Origin: Hoeflea_A sp040932035
Lineage (GTDB): Bacteria; Pseudomonadota; Alphaproteobacteria; Rhizobiales; Rhizobiaceae
Assembly (NCBI RefSeq): GCF_040932035.1
Contig: NZ_JBFRBB010000001.1
Coordinates: forward strand, 1,984,001 to 2,048,000
Reading direction: 5' to 3'
DNA: 64,000 nt
Shown here: positions 27,172 to 37,551 of the stretch, piece by piece
Layout: each line of letters starts with the position of its first letter
How positions within the stretch are numbered: position 1 is the stretch's first letter
Translations under genes and position numbers: made by a program
Notes under the pieces: generated by a model
What the model saw: only the letters and a program-made list of their open reading frames with translations
The model's database searches: none
What the model was told of the DNA's origin: nothing

Positions 27172-28323
27172 ATGGCTGCCACTGCTTCAGCAAAATCACC
27201 GCTCACATGGGCCGTCCATGCAGGTGTGCTCTTTCTCGTCATTGTCTGGACACTGCCGACCTTCGGCCTGTTCGTATCTTCCATACGCGACAAGGACCAG
27301 CTTGCCGTATCGGGCTGGTGGACCGCGCTGACCGCGTCCGAGCAGCGCAAGATCGGCCGCACGGCCGCGCCCGACACGCAAATTGAAGAAAACGGCAAGT
27401 ATGTGCTCAAGGGCAACATCCTCGACGATGCAAGCGGTGCGATCACGAAATTTGGTGTGCGATCGCAGCAGCCCTCGGCATTCACTGCCGGTGACACAGG
27501 CGAGATGCCGAATGGCGCGATGATGACGGTTGATGCAAACGGCGATTACCAGTTGGTCTCCGACAAGCCCTGGACCGGATCGCGTGGCAAGCGGATCTTC
27601 TACACCGTCAAGGCGCCACCGCGCTTCACACTGGAAAACTACGCCAACGTCCTGCGCGCCAACGGGCTGGGGCAGTCCTTCATAAACTCGCTGACAGTCA
27701 CGATACCCTCAACGGTGATCCCCATTTTGATAGCTGCATTTGCGGCTTACGCTCTGGCGTGGATGAAGTTTCCCGGCAGGGCGCTGCTGATCGCCGCGGT
27801 TGTCGGGCTGCTCGTCGTGCCGCTGCAGATGTCGCTGATCCCGCTCTTGCGCCTCTACAACGAGGCGGGCCTGATACTCGGGGTCCCGGCAAAAACCTAT
27901 GTCGGCATATGGCTGGCTCATACCGGATTTGGGCTACCGCTGGCGATCTACCTACTGCGCAACTACATAGCCGGCCTGCCGCGCGAAATAATGGAATCCG
28001 CCAAGGTGGACGGCGCCAGCGACTTCGACATCTTCTTGAAGATCGTGTTGCCGCTTTCTTTCCCGGCTCTCGCGTCATTCGCCATCTTCCAGTTCCTGTG
28101 GGTCTGGAATGATCTTCTGGTGGCCATGGTTTTCCTTGGCAATGGCGACGACCAACTGGTGCTGACCGGTCGGTTGCGCGAGCTGCTCGGCTCACGCGGT
28201 GGCAATTGGGAAATCCTCACGGCCTCCGCTTTCATAAGCATCATCGTACCGCTTTGCGTGTTCTTCGGACTGCAGCGTTACCTGGTGCGTGGACTTCTCG
28301 CCGGTTCGGTCAAAGGTGGCTAA
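27172..28323 (+). CDS. aglG: Alpha-glucoside ABC transporter permease
   Basis: 383 residues, longer than most MalG-type permeases because of a periplasmic insert of roughly 100 residues between the first helix (VLFLVIVWTLPTFGLFV) and the second (near SFINSLTVTIPSTVIPIL). The EAA loop REIMESAKVDGASDFDIFLK is intact. It forms the membrane channel with AglF, powered by AglK. It starts one base after the aglF stop and ends three bases before aglA. Confidence 0.92.
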   Translation: MAATASAKSPLTWAVHAGVLFLVIVWTLPTFGLFVSSIRDKDQLAVSGWWTALTASEQRKIGRTAAPDTQIEENGKYVLKGNILDDASGAITKFGVRSQQPSAFTAGDTGEMPNGAMMTVDANGDYQLVSDKPWTGSRGKRIFYTVKAPPRFTLENYANVLRANGLGQSFINSLTVTIPSTVIPILIAAFAAYALAWMKFPGRALLIAAVVGLLVVPLQMSLIPLLRLYNEAGLILGVPAKTYVGIWLAHTGFGLPLAIYLLRNYIAGLPREIMESAKVDGASDFDIFLKIVLPLSFPALASFAIFQFLWVWNDLLVAMVFLGNGDDQLVLTGRLRELLGSRGGNWEILTASAFISIIVPLCVFFGLQRYLVRGLLAGSVKGG

Positions 28324-28326
28324 CGA

Positions 28327-30003
28327 ATGACAATTTTGGACAGGAATCTGATGCCTGAGCGTATTTTATCCTCTTCGCCGGTCGACATTGACTGGTGGCG
28401 CGGTGCCGTAATTTACCAGATCTATCCGCGTTCCTTTCAGGACACCAGCGGCGACGGCACCGGCGATCTGAAGGGAATTGCCGAACGGCTGCCGCACATT
28501 GCATCTCTCGGTGTCGATGCGGTCTGGATCTCCCCGATCTTCAAGTCTCCGATGCGTGACTTCGGATACGATGTTTCCGATTACGAAGACATTGATCCGA
28601 TGTTCGGGACGATTGAGGATTTCAAAGTGCTGGTGGACCGGGCACACGCGCTGGGGCTGAAAGTGATGATCGATCAGGTTCTGTCCCATTCATCGAGCGA
28701 TCATCCGTGGTTTGTCGAAAGCCGCAGTTCCCATGACAACGACAAGGCGGACTGGTATGTCTGGGCCGATGCCAAACCGGACGGCTCCCCGCCAAACAAC
28801 TGGCTGTCGATCTTTGGCGGTTCCGCCTGGCAATGGGATACCGGCCGTCGGCAGTACTACCTGCATAACTTCCTGGCGTCACAGCCGGACTTCAATCTTC
28901 ACAGCGAAGCGGTCCAGGACGCGCTCTTGGAAACGGTCCGGTTCTGGCTCGATCTGGGTGTCGACGGCTTCCGGCTCGATACGATCAATTTCTATTTCCA
29001 TGACAAGGCGCTGCGGGACAATCCGCCTCTCAATCCTGATATGCGCAACGCCAGCATAGCGCCCGATGTCAATCCGTATAACTTTCAGGACCATCAATTC
29101 GACAAGAACCAGCCGGAGAATCTCGAGTTTCTGAAACGCTTCCGCCGTCTGCTTGAATCCTACCCCGGATCGGCGGCAGTTGGAGAGGTCGGCGATGCGC
29201 AACGGGGGCTCCAAATCGTTGCCGATTACACGTCCGGCAACGACAAGGTTCATATGTGCTACAGTTTTGATCTGTTGTCGGCGACCCCGCCAAGCGTCGA
29301 ATATCTCACCAAAGTCGTCACCGATTTTGAAACCACGGTTGCAGACGGCTGGGCCTGCTGGGCGTTCTCCAACCATGATGTCCAGCGGCACTCGACCCGC
29401 TGGTCGGAAACGTTCGGCAACACTCCGAAACATCTCAAACTGCTGGCCGGCGTATTGCTTTCGCTGCGGGGCTCGGTCTGCGTCTATCAGGGCGAAGAAC
29501 TGGGATTGCCGGAAGCAGAATTGCGTTTTGAAGACCTGCAGGACCCCTACGGCATCGAGTTCTGGCCAAGCTTCAAGGGGCGCGACGGTTGCCGCACGCC
29601 GATGGTCTGGAGCGCCGGGGAGGAAAATGCCGGATTTTCATCCGGAGCCCCTTGGCTTCCGGTGCCAGATTCACACCTGGCATATGCGGTCGATCGCCAG
29701 GAAAAAGATCCGGATTCGGTGCTTCAGCATTACAGGCGCTTCATTGCGTTTCGCAGACAGTACAAGCCGCTTGTGAAAGGGACTATCGAACTTGACGGTC
29801 AGGATGGCAACTTGTTCTGCTTCCGGCGCCGCCACGGCAATGAAACCATATTTTGCGCATTCAACATGTCGGGTGAAGAGCGAACCGTTCACATTCCGGA
29901 GGACAGTGTCGAAACGCTTTCAGATAGCGGCTTCGGCGGTCGTGCCGACGGTCACACCATAATCATTCCACCGGTCGATGCCTTTTTCGGCATCGTCGGC
30001 TAG
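28327..30003 (+). CDS. aglA: Alpha-glucosidase, GH13 family
   Basis: 558 residues. Four GH13 regions are visible with the catalytic set: nucleophile Asp218 (GFRLDTIN), acid/base Glu287 (VGEVGDA), Asp351 (SNHDVQRH), and the early DQVLSH region. The start WWRGAVIYQIYPRSFQDTSGDGT is typical of oligo-1,6-glucosidase/alpha-glucosidase relatives. There is no signal peptide, so it hydrolyses the imported alpha-glucoside in the cytoplasm. A second ATG at 28351 with AGGA upstream is possible. Fourth gene of the agl operon, before aglK. Confidence 0.93.
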   Translation: MTILDRNLMPERILSSSPVDIDWWRGAVIYQIYPRSFQDTSGDGTGDLKGIAERLPHIASLGVDAVWISPIFKSPMRDFGYDVSDYEDIDPMFGTIEDFKVLVDRAHALGLKVMIDQVLSHSSSDHPWFVESRSSHDNDKADWYVWADAKPDGSPPNNWLSIFGGSAWQWDTGRRQYYLHNFLASQPDFNLHSEAVQDALLETVRFWLDLGVDGFRLDTINFYFHDKALRDNPPLNPDMRNASIAPDVNPYNFQDHQFDKNQPENLEFLKRFRRLLESYPGSAAVGEVGDAQRGLQIVADYTSGNDKVHMCYSFDLLSATPPSVEYLTKVVTDFETTVADGWACWAFSNHDVQRHSTRWSETFGNTPKHLKLLAGVLLSLRGSVCVYQGEELGLPEAELRFEDLQDPYGIEFWPSFKGRDGCRTPMVWSAGEENAGFSSGAPWLPVPDSHLAYAVDRQEKDPDSVLQHYRRFIAFRRQYKPLVKGTIELDGQDGNLFCFRRRHGNETIFCAFNMSGEERTVHIPEDSVETLSDSGFGGRADGHTIIIPPVDAFFGIVG

Positions 30004-30041
30004 GCGCACGCGCGCATATACTATCAGCGGGGAGGAAACCC

Positions 30042-31136
<1,095 letters not shown>

Positions 31137-31210
31137 CTGTCCAATAGGCATTTATCTCGCCGCTTGTTCATGTTATGTTCTGGTTTTGCTTAAACAGGAC
31201 AGGCAAGACC

Positions 31211-31786
31211 ATGACACCGGTTCCCGAATTTCAGGACTGGACGGCCAAGGCCGTCGAACATCGCTTAATAGAGGCGGCGGAAACACTCACCCTGTGCCCA
31301 AGAGCCTTGGGGCCGAAGGCCTATGGCAATTCGATGCCTGAGCCGCTGCGCCGCCAGAGCGATGCCTATGCCTCCAATGCGCCGCGCTACCGCCGCAGAC
31401 CGTCGGCGGGCGCGATGGATCGCATGGAGATATGCTGGACATGGATCAACGCGTTGGACGAGAAACAGGACCGTCAGCTTCTCTATGACTGGGCGCGAGC
31501 CAAGGGGGGCCGGGGCCGGTCGCTGAAAGTGCTTGCGATGGAGGAGGGGATGAGCGACCGCACGCTGCGGCGCGAAATCACCCGTATCTGCAAGACGATC
31601 GCCAGGCGGCTCAACCGGCAGCACACGCCGCAACATTCTGAAGCTATCAATGACGAGCCCCACAACGCTCATCAGGCTGATGAGACAGTAGCGCCGAACC
31701 GCACCCATGACACGCACTGGCGGGCGCATAATGCGCGACCGGTGATTGACAGCGCGCAGCCGCAGTCACGGACTATTCCCCGATAG
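31211..31786 (+). CDS. DUF6362 family protein (phage-type)
   Basis: 191 residues from the ATG at 31211. The core AVEHRLIEAAETLTLCPRAL, then the RMEICWTWINAL block and a helix-turn-helix-like tail (LAMEEGMSDRTLRREITRICK), resembles the DUF6362 proteins found in alphaproteobacterial prophages. The C-terminal 50 residues are low-complexity and polar. It lies 74 bp after aglK on the same strand, with no other phage gene within 19 kb, so it is probably a lone prophage relic. DNA binding is suggested by the tail but not shown. Confidence 0.7.
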   Translation: MTPVPEFQDWTAKAVEHRLIEAAETLTLCPRALGPKAYGNSMPEPLRRQSDAYASNAPRYRRRPSAGAMDRMEICWTWINALDEKQDRQLLYDWARAKGGRGRSLKVLAMEEGMSDRTLRREITRICKTIARRLNRQHTPQHSEAINDEPHNAHQADETVAPNRTHDTHWRAHNARPVIDSAQPQSRTIPR

Positions 31787-31967
31787 GCCGTTGACCGGAC
31801 GCCGGGAATTGTGCCGGGGCTGACCTGCTTGTATGCGCCACAACAAATTCCCATAGGGGTTCGTGCAATACAGCAGGGTTGTGGCACGCTGGAGTTGCTT
31901 GCGATGCTCTTCACCCGCACATCACATTTCTTTCATAAAACCTTGTTCGCAAAATAATCATACCCAT

Positions 31968-32702
31968 ATGAACCAGAACATTTTTTCCGGGCGTTTCAAC
32001 CGGTTGGCTTCAACCAGCGCCCGCGGGAAAACTGTTGTTCGAGCCAAGAAGCGGAGCTTTCCAATGCGACTTTTTACCGTCGCCGCCATTGCATTGGTGG
32101 CCGGGGGGATAACTGTCGGCTATTTGATGCCGGAGAGGACCAGCGCGACCGGGGAGGGGATTGCGCTGTCTGAAAAAGATGAATGGTCCACCAGCCGTTA
32201 CAATCGTTTCGGAAGCTGGGAGTCCATTTGTGAGGTGAGCGATCCCGCAGGCGGGGTTCAGGACACGGGCGCAGATGGCACGCGTGAACGGTGTTATATG
32301 CGTTATGTCGACATGTTTGGCCCCGAAGGTGAGCCGGACGCCTATGACCGGTTCGGCACCATTGCCGCCTACATCAGTCCCAACGGCAACGGATTGAGGG
32401 TGGAGTTTGACGTTGAAAACGGCGTGACCTTCAACAAGGGCGGCTTTCACCTCGCACGTGAGGAAAAAGCCGTGTGGAACCTCGACCGGGATGACTGCCT
32501 GACGAGCGGTGTGTGCACCTTTACCGGACCGGCGGCCGATGCACTGGTGCGGGCCTTCTCCGACCAGACCGGAGAGACGCTTTACATGCATGTCGAATTC
32601 ACCGACCGCTATGGTCAGACGCTGAAGCGCAACTGGCCGATGCTGCCTTTTGCCAACGCCTTCGCAGATTTCGAGAAGAACGTGCAACTGACCTCGATGT
32701 GA
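31968..32702 (+). CDS. Membrane-anchored or secreted protein, IalB-like
   Basis: 245 residues. A basic N-terminus and one hydrophobic segment (LFTVAAIALVAGGITVGYLM) form a signal anchor. The exported part has four cysteines (SICEVSD, RERCYMRY, DDCLTSGVCTF) and an ALVRAFSDQTGETLYMHVEF segment. The Cys spacing and this last part recall invasion-associated locus B proteins of Bartonella and related rhizobia, but similarity is partial. Likely periplasmic. An inner ATG at 32064 would start right at the signal sequence. Confidence 0.65.
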   Translation: MNQNIFSGRFNRLASTSARGKTVVRAKKRSFPMRLFTVAAIALVAGGITVGYLMPERTSATGEGIALSEKDEWSTSRYNRFGSWESICEVSDPAGGVQDTGADGTRERCYMRYVDMFGPEGEPDAYDRFGTIAAYISPNGNGLRVEFDVENGVTFNKGGFHLAREEKAVWNLDRDDCLTSGVCTFTGPAADALVRAFSDQTGETLYMHVEFTDRYGQTLKRNWPMLPFANAFADFEKNVQLTSM

Positions 32703-32835
32703 AGTCCTGCCCGGCCAAATCTTAACTGGGCGAATCGCAGAGCCAACGATAACAATGCGCGGATGCTGAAAGATTTATCCGCGCTATTTTTTTCAACAAT
32801 CGAGCCGGCCTGGCTGAACCGCTGGAGCGCACGCC

Positions 32836-33726
32836 ATGCAATATGAGGCAGCGGCGCTGGGTGCGGCGCTGTGCTGGGCGATAGCCGGCATGATTTCTTC
32901 CGCGCCGGCCAAACATCTTGGCGCAATTGCATTCAATCGCACCCGCATGGTCATCGTGCTGGTTATCCTCGGTGGATATGCGTTTGCGACGGGCTCCTGG
33001 CTGAGCATTGGCGGTCCGGAAGCCGAGCTTTTAATCATCTCCGGTTTCATCGGCATCTTTGTTGGCGATACGGCGCTGTTCCTGACACTCAACCGGATGG
33101 GACCACGGCGCACTGCAATCCTTTTTGCCACCAACGCACCGATGTCCGTGGTTCTGGGATGGATGGTGCTGGGCGAAGCGCTCTCTTTTGCAGCGTTGGC
33201 AGGCATCGCCATCACCATCGCCGGAGTGGTGTTATCCATCGTTTTCGGCAAGCGGCGCGCGCAGCTTCACCACTGGGAAAGCATCACCGGGCCGTTGTGG
33301 GCAGGCATTACCCTCGGACTGATCGCCGCGCTTGCCCAATCAGTCGGCTCGATCATTGCACGGCCGGTGATGGAGACCGGGGTCGATCCAGTCGCAGCAT
33401 CCGCCTTGCGTGTGGCTGTTGCCGCGCTCGGACTGACCGCGCTGATGCGGCTACCCTATGAGCAGTTCCACCAGCGGGGTGAGCTGACGAAACGCGTGAC
33501 CGGCCGGATCGCGCTTTCCGGCATGCTCGGCATGGGCCTCGGCATGACGCTGCTGCTCTTTGCGCTGGAAGGCGGCGAAGTGGGCATCATCTCAACGCTG
33601 TCGGCAACGTCGCCGGCGTTGATGCTGCCGCTATTGTGGGCAACGACCGGGGAGCGGCCCGCATTCGGTGCCTGGATCGGTGCGGCACTTGTGGTTGGAG
33701 GAACGGCGCTCATCTTCATGAACTAG
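32836..33726 (+). CDS. EamA/DMT family membrane transporter
   Basis: 296 residues with ten membrane helices in two EamA repeats. The first begins AALGAALCWAIAGMISS, and the second at GPLWAGITLGLIAALAQSVGSIIARP. A typical motif TNAPMSVVLGWMVLGE closes the first repeat. Exporter of an unknown metabolite. Not close in sequence to the EamA protein at 6261-7139. A bidirectional terminator lies about 150 bp downstream. Confidence 0.9.
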   Translation: MQYEAAALGAALCWAIAGMISSAPAKHLGAIAFNRTRMVIVLVILGGYAFATGSWLSIGGPEAELLIISGFIGIFVGDTALFLTLNRMGPRRTAILFATNAPMSVVLGWMVLGEALSFAALAGIAITIAGVVLSIVFGKRRAQLHHWESITGPLWAGITLGLIAALAQSVGSIIARPVMETGVDPVAASALRVAVAALGLTALMRLPYEQFHQRGELTKRVTGRIALSGMLGMGLGMTLLLFALEGGEVGIISTLSATSPALMLPLLWATTGERPAFGAWIGAALVVGGTALIFMN

Positions 33727-33866
33727 CGGTTAGCGGTTTCGCTCAGCCATTCGATCAAGACCTTCCGTCCGCCCGCATCCCTCATTTCCATGGGGGCCAT
33801 CTCGCAATCCGACGTTGCCGCAAGTCTGTCGGGGCCACGACCGTGAAGCGCGCTGCAAAAATCCAT
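33723..33866 (-). CDS. Possible small protein, 47 residues
   Basis: A minus-strand frame overlapping the end of the EamA gene by four bases. It reads MDFCSALHGRGPDRLAATSD, then EMAPMEMRDAGGRKVLIEWL and SETANR, which looks more protein-like than random. It begins just after the terminator hairpin at 33875-33895 and has no obvious ribosome-binding site. No family recognised. It would fill an otherwise empty 180-bp gap. Confidence 0.3.
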   Translation of the reverse strand: MDFCSALHGRGPDRLAATSDCEMAPMEMRDAGGRKVLIEWLSETANR

Positions 33867-33874
33867 ATCGCTCT

Positions 33875-33895
33875 CGGCGGGGCCAAACCCCGCCG
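33875..33895. terminator. Bidirectional terminator
   Basis: CGGCGGGG (33875-33882) pairs with CCCCGCCG (33888-33895) around a CCAAA loop, followed by ATTTTAA on the plus strand; A-rich DNA lies on the left side. It can end the EamA transcript and the leftward monooxygenase transcript, whose stop is only ten bases away. Confidence 0.8.
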
Positions 33896-33904
33896 ATTTT
33901 AACG

Positions 33905-35392
33905 TCAGTCCGCGGTGTATTCCGGTGTGGTGGCAAGGAACTGTGCATAGGCATCCGCATTCGGCGGTGTGAGATTTTCCGCCAGCGCATTGCGGCGGCG
34001 TTTCTTCGCGCCCATGTCGGCGATCAGTTCGTCGAAATGCATAAAATGGAACGGTGCGGAACACAGGCCGCCATAAACCTGCGCGGCCGGGCGTTTGTTG
34101 CGGCGCCAGTCCAGTACCATGTCGATATTGTCGCGCATCTCTTCATCGCTTGGCTGATTTTCAAGCATGCCATCCGCATAGCGAACCAGCCAGTTAGCGG
34201 AGAGCTCCGCGCTCAAAACGGTGCAGAATGACGAGTTGAAGCCGACGAAGCCCATGTCCGGAAGGTCCGGATTGGCGATAATGCGGTAAAGCCTGTATTG
34301 CCCGTCCGGTTCGACCAGTTTCTTCTGGTAGTCGTCGGGAAGGAAAGGCACGCCGAGCTTCCAGCCGACCGCAAGGATTGCGACATCGGCGGGAACCGTT
34401 TCACCGCCGGTCAGCGTGATGTGTCCCGGTTCGTATCTGTCGAAAGTGCCCTGAATGGCACGGATGCGGCCGCTCGCAACAAGGTCGAAGAAACCAGGCG
34501 TGACGATGGGCACCGAACAATTGACGCCGTCCTCGATACGGGTTTTCGGTTTCAGTCCGGTCTTGCCGAGCTTGAGCTGCATCGAAAGCAGCGATTCAAG
34601 CGCGCGCCAATTGGCCCAGATGAAGGGCGCGGCAATGGCATATTTGAACCGGTCAAGGGCCGACAAGCCCCAACCCTGGAACATGTTTTCCTGCTTGCGG
34701 ATGTAGAGGATACGCTTGAAGTTGATCAGTCCGCCGATGAAATAGGGTATGCGCCACACCGACTCCAGATAAACGATGGTGACCGATTTCGCTCCGTTGT
34801 TTGCTGCATGGACGGCAATGTCGGTCGCCGATTTGGAAAAGCCGAGAACAACGACATCCTTGTCCACGATTGTCTCGGGATCGGTATATTCGGACGAGTG
34901 CATGACCAAGCCGCCGGCGGCCTCGAAATCTTCCTGTCCCGGATGCGTCAGGATGTTCTTTTCGCTGAACTGCCCCGTGCACACCGCCAGGAAGTCGAAA
35001 TCCTCGCGCGTTGTATTTCCGTCGTTCAGGATTTCGAGGGTCCAACCGGGTGCGCCATCCTCGCGACGTGCCATTGAGACCACCGAAGTGTGAAAACGGA
35101 TGAATTCGCGCAGCCCGTGATCGCGCGCATAGTCGTCCAGATAGGCGTGCACCTGGGGGCCTTTTGGCCATTCCGGATAGTTGTCCGGCATGGGCTTATC
35201 CGTGTAGCGGTAGAGATCCTTGGGGCTTTGGGTTTGAACATCCGGATAGGATCGAGACAACTCCCACACGCCGCCAAGGTCGTGGCTGCGTTCCAGGACC
35301 GTGATCTCGTGCCCCTTGTCCTTGAAGACCTTTGCGGCAGCCAAACCGCTGACGCCTGCGCCAATGATCGCGACTTTCTTGCGCTTGACCAT
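33905..35392 (-). CDS. Flavin-dependent monooxygenase (FMO/BVMO-like)
   Basis: 495 residues. The FAD site VAIIGAGVSGLAAAKVF and acidic LERSHDLGGVWE lie at the N-terminus; the NADPH site is GFSKSATDIAVHAA around residue 190. The FxGxxxH-type fingerprint is modified (GLVMHSSEY). Typical enzymes hydroxylate N or S atoms or insert oxygen next to ketones. A GGGAGG site lies directly upstream. It is the second gene after the cupin on the same strand, with an AraC regulator divergent, so the three genes form a unit. Confidence 0.88.
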   Translation of the reverse strand: MVKRKKVAIIGAGVSGLAAAKVFKDKGHEITVLERSHDLGGVWELSRSYPDVQTQSPKDLYRYTDKPMPDNYPEWPKGPQVHAYLDDYARDHGLREFIRFHTSVVSMARREDGAPGWTLEILNDGNTTREDFDFLAVCTGQFSEKNILTHPGQEDFEAAGGLVMHSSEYTDPETIVDKDVVVLGFSKSATDIAVHAANNGAKSVTIVYLESVWRIPYFIGGLINFKRILYIRKQENMFQGWGLSALDRFKYAIAAPFIWANWRALESLLSMQLKLGKTGLKPKTRIEDGVNCSVPIVTPGFFDLVASGRIRAIQGTFDRYEPGHITLTGGETVPADVAILAVGWKLGVPFLPDDYQKKLVEPDGQYRLYRIIANPDLPDMGFVGFNSSFCTVLSAELSANWLVRYADGMLENQPSDEEMRDNIDMVLDWRRNKRPAAQVYGGLCSAPFHFMHFDELIADMGAKKRRRNALAENLTPPNADAYAQFLATTPEYTAD

Positions 35393-35409
35393 GACATACC
35401 TCCCTCGTC

Positions 35410-35432
35410 GCCTGCCGGGTGGGCCGGCAGGC
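35410..35432 (-). promoter_or_regulatory. Stem-loop between cupin and monooxygenase genes
   Basis: GCCTGCCGG (35410-35418) pairs perfectly with CCGGCAGGC (35424-35432) around GTGGG. In the minus-strand mRNA it lies after the cupin stop and just before the ribosome-binding site of the monooxygenase. It could attenuate or process the message. There is no T-run on the minus side. Confidence 0.7.
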
Positions 35433-35489
35433 CGTTTTGATTTTGTTGTGTTGAGCGGACCAGGCGGTTGCGCGCCCGTTCTTGCCTGT

Positions 35490-35942
35490 TTAGTCGTTGG
35501 CTTCCGGCGGCAGGAAGTCGACCTCGTGCTGCGCAGAGACCTTCACCACTTCTTCCGGATCTTCCAGATTGTGCAGGTTGTTGAACAGCTCTTCGAGCTT
35601 GCGGGCCGGCGACACCCAAAACAGTGCCCGCGCAGGCTTGTCCGACTTGTTGAAATAGCCATGCGGGATGCCACGCGGCATGCGCACGAGGTCACCGGCT
35701 TCTGCCTGGACCCACTGGCCGTCCAGCTTCAGGTCGAGCACGCCCTCCTGAACAAGAATGAACTCGTCCTGCGTCGGGTGTACGTGCACTGGCACGAATT
35801 GACCGGGCTCCGAATTGGTCTCGAATGCGAAAGTCGTGTCGCAGCAGGCCTTCGGATAGTAGGTCTGACCGAGAATATTCCAGGTCTTGTCAGCGTAGCC
35901 AGTGCCGTCGCGCGTGATGCCCTTTTCCAGATCCTGTGCCAT
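35490..35942 (-). CDS. Cupin domain protein
   Basis: 150 residues. The double-stranded beta-helix cupin motif 1 is clear (PVHVHPTQDEFILVQEG, with two His and Glu as metal ligands), and motif 2 is GDLVRMPRGIPHGYFN. The protein is small, single-domain and cytoplasmic. GGGAGGA lies before the ATG at 35942; the frame extends upstream without a site. It is the first gene of a two-gene operon with the flavin monooxygenase. It may handle the monooxygenase product or substrate; its reaction is unknown. Confidence 0.88.
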   Translation of the reverse strand: MAQDLEKGITRDGTGYADKTWNILGQTYYPKACCDTTFAFETNSEPGQFVPVHVHPTQDEFILVQEGVLDLKLDGQWVQAEAGDLVRMPRGIPHGYFNKSDKPARALFWVSPARKLEELFNNLHNLEDPEEVVKVSAQHEVDFLPPEAND

Positions 35943-36052
35943 GATTTTCCTCCCTATTGACAGTATCCATATGTATTTTAAGCTTGAAGAATGAAGCCGA
36001 CCCGCTGCGCTGTCTATCCGATTTGCGCAAAAACCGACCGGGATGCGATGCC

Positions 36053-37039
36053 ATGACGCCGCTTTCGCAATACGCATTGTTCAGGACGAGCGATCCCGAC
36101 CATGCGCGCGAACTTGTCGCGCAAAAGTTCTGTTCGCACCGCCTGGAGACAATCGGCGCACACAGGATTTTCGATGCGTGTCAGCATTCCGTGCGCGGTG
36201 CGATGCTGTCAATCAACTATATACGCTATGGCGCCACAGTTTTGATTGACCCTGGCGAGCTGCAAGATTTCTATCTCATACAGTTGCCGATTAACGGAGA
36301 CGCACAGATCGCCAATGGAAATGTTGTATTCGATTCCAACGCGAGCAACGGGAGCGTCTTGAACCCTGATCGCAAGACGCAGATGATCTGGCAGGCAGGC
36401 TGCGAGCAGCTCATCATCTATATCGACCGTGAGGCAATGACATCCTTTGCCGAACGGATGATCGGGCGTTCCCTTTCCAAGCCGCTGGTTTTCGATCCTC
36501 ATATCGTCCTGGAGAGGCAGGATACGCTGTGCTGGCGCCACAAGGTAGCGGCGTTCTATGCGGCGGCAGATGACGGCAGGCTCTTCTGTTCGGCAGCAAC
36601 ATTGCAACAGCGCATGTTGGAAGAAGAGCTGATGGCCGAGTTCCTGCAAATCCAACCAAGCAACATCTCTCAGTTCTGTCGGGCCTCGCAGCCGTCACTG
36701 GCTCCCGGCTATGTCAGCAGGGCAAGGCGATATATTATCGAGAATGCCGACAGGCCCATTGCATTAGGCGACATTGCCGCCGCCGCGGATGTATCAGTCC
36801 GCGCACTGCAGTACGAATTCATGAAGGTTCTGTCACAAACCCCGATGCAGGTTTTGCGAAGGGAACGGCTGATGCGCATCAGGCAGGAACTTGCTTCCGG
36901 GCATTGTGACAACACTGTCGCGCGGGTTGCCGCCAAATGGGGCATGCCGCATTTTGGCAGGTTTTCGAGATATTACTCCAGCGAATTCGGTGAGCTTCCG
37001 AGCACCACGCGGCAGGCGGCAAACGAGGTCAGGCAGTAG
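36053..37039 (+). CDS. AraC family transcriptional regulator
   Basis: 328 residues. An N-terminal AraC-binding-like (cupin-type) ligand domain with FYLIQLPINGDAQI is followed by a C-terminal AraC HTH pair (IALGDIAAAADVSVRALQYE and VARVAAKWGMPHFGRFSRYY). This is the layout of activators of aromatic and xenobiotic pathways. It is divergent from the cupin-monooxygenase operon, with 110 bp between starts, so it most likely controls that operon. The ATG at 36053 fits the start of the domain. Confidence 0.9.
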   Translation: MTPLSQYALFRTSDPDHARELVAQKFCSHRLETIGAHRIFDACQHSVRGAMLSINYIRYGATVLIDPGELQDFYLIQLPINGDAQIANGNVVFDSNASNGSVLNPDRKTQMIWQAGCEQLIIYIDREAMTSFAERMIGRSLSKPLVFDPHIVLERQDTLCWRHKVAAFYAAADDGRLFCSAATLQQRMLEEELMAEFLQIQPSNISQFCRASQPSLAPGYVSRARRYIIENADRPIALGDIAAAADVSVRALQYEFMKVLSQTPMQVLRRERLMRIRQELASGHCDNTVARVAAKWGMPHFGRFSRYYSSEFGELPSTTRQAANEVRQ

Positions 37040-37551
37040 GGTAATCCGCGAGTGGAAACGTGCCGGTACAATCGCTATTTGAAACCGTAAGAACGGTGCC
37101 GGATCCTGTGGTTGGCTGCACTTCAATAATCCGTGTCAATATTTGTTTTTCGAAAAATTAGCAAAAAATATCGATTAAATTCACGAAATTATTCTTAGGG
37201 TTGTGGATAGTGAGAGTCCGGATTTGAAGTTGTCGGACAAGGCACAAAAATTTTTCCAGACTATCTGCATCGATTTACCCATCGATTTTTACTGGTTTTT
37301 GAAAGGCGTAGAGCTATATGTGCACAAAGAGTGTCCATTTACCCGCAAGGATATATATATCTGAGAATCATGCAATTTGAGCGTTAGAAATATTGAATAG
37401 TAATCCACTGTCAGTATTGAAATACTATATTGCTATATTACTTCTTATCTTATAAGCAGAGTGCCGTAATTCATTTTCATGAATGCATAACATGTAGCGG
37501 TGGCTTGAGATGGATTACGGATAATGAACTAAAAAATATCTGAGGCGCAAA
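37040..37551. other. AT-rich leader region of mucR
   Basis: 512 bases without a supported gene. The second half is markedly AT-rich with many TA steps (ATATATAT, TATATTGCTATATTA). MucR/Ros proteins bind AT-rich DNA and repress their own genes, so this is a plausible autoregulatory and promoter zone. No hairpin terminator or clear small RNA was identified by eye. Confidence 0.5.
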
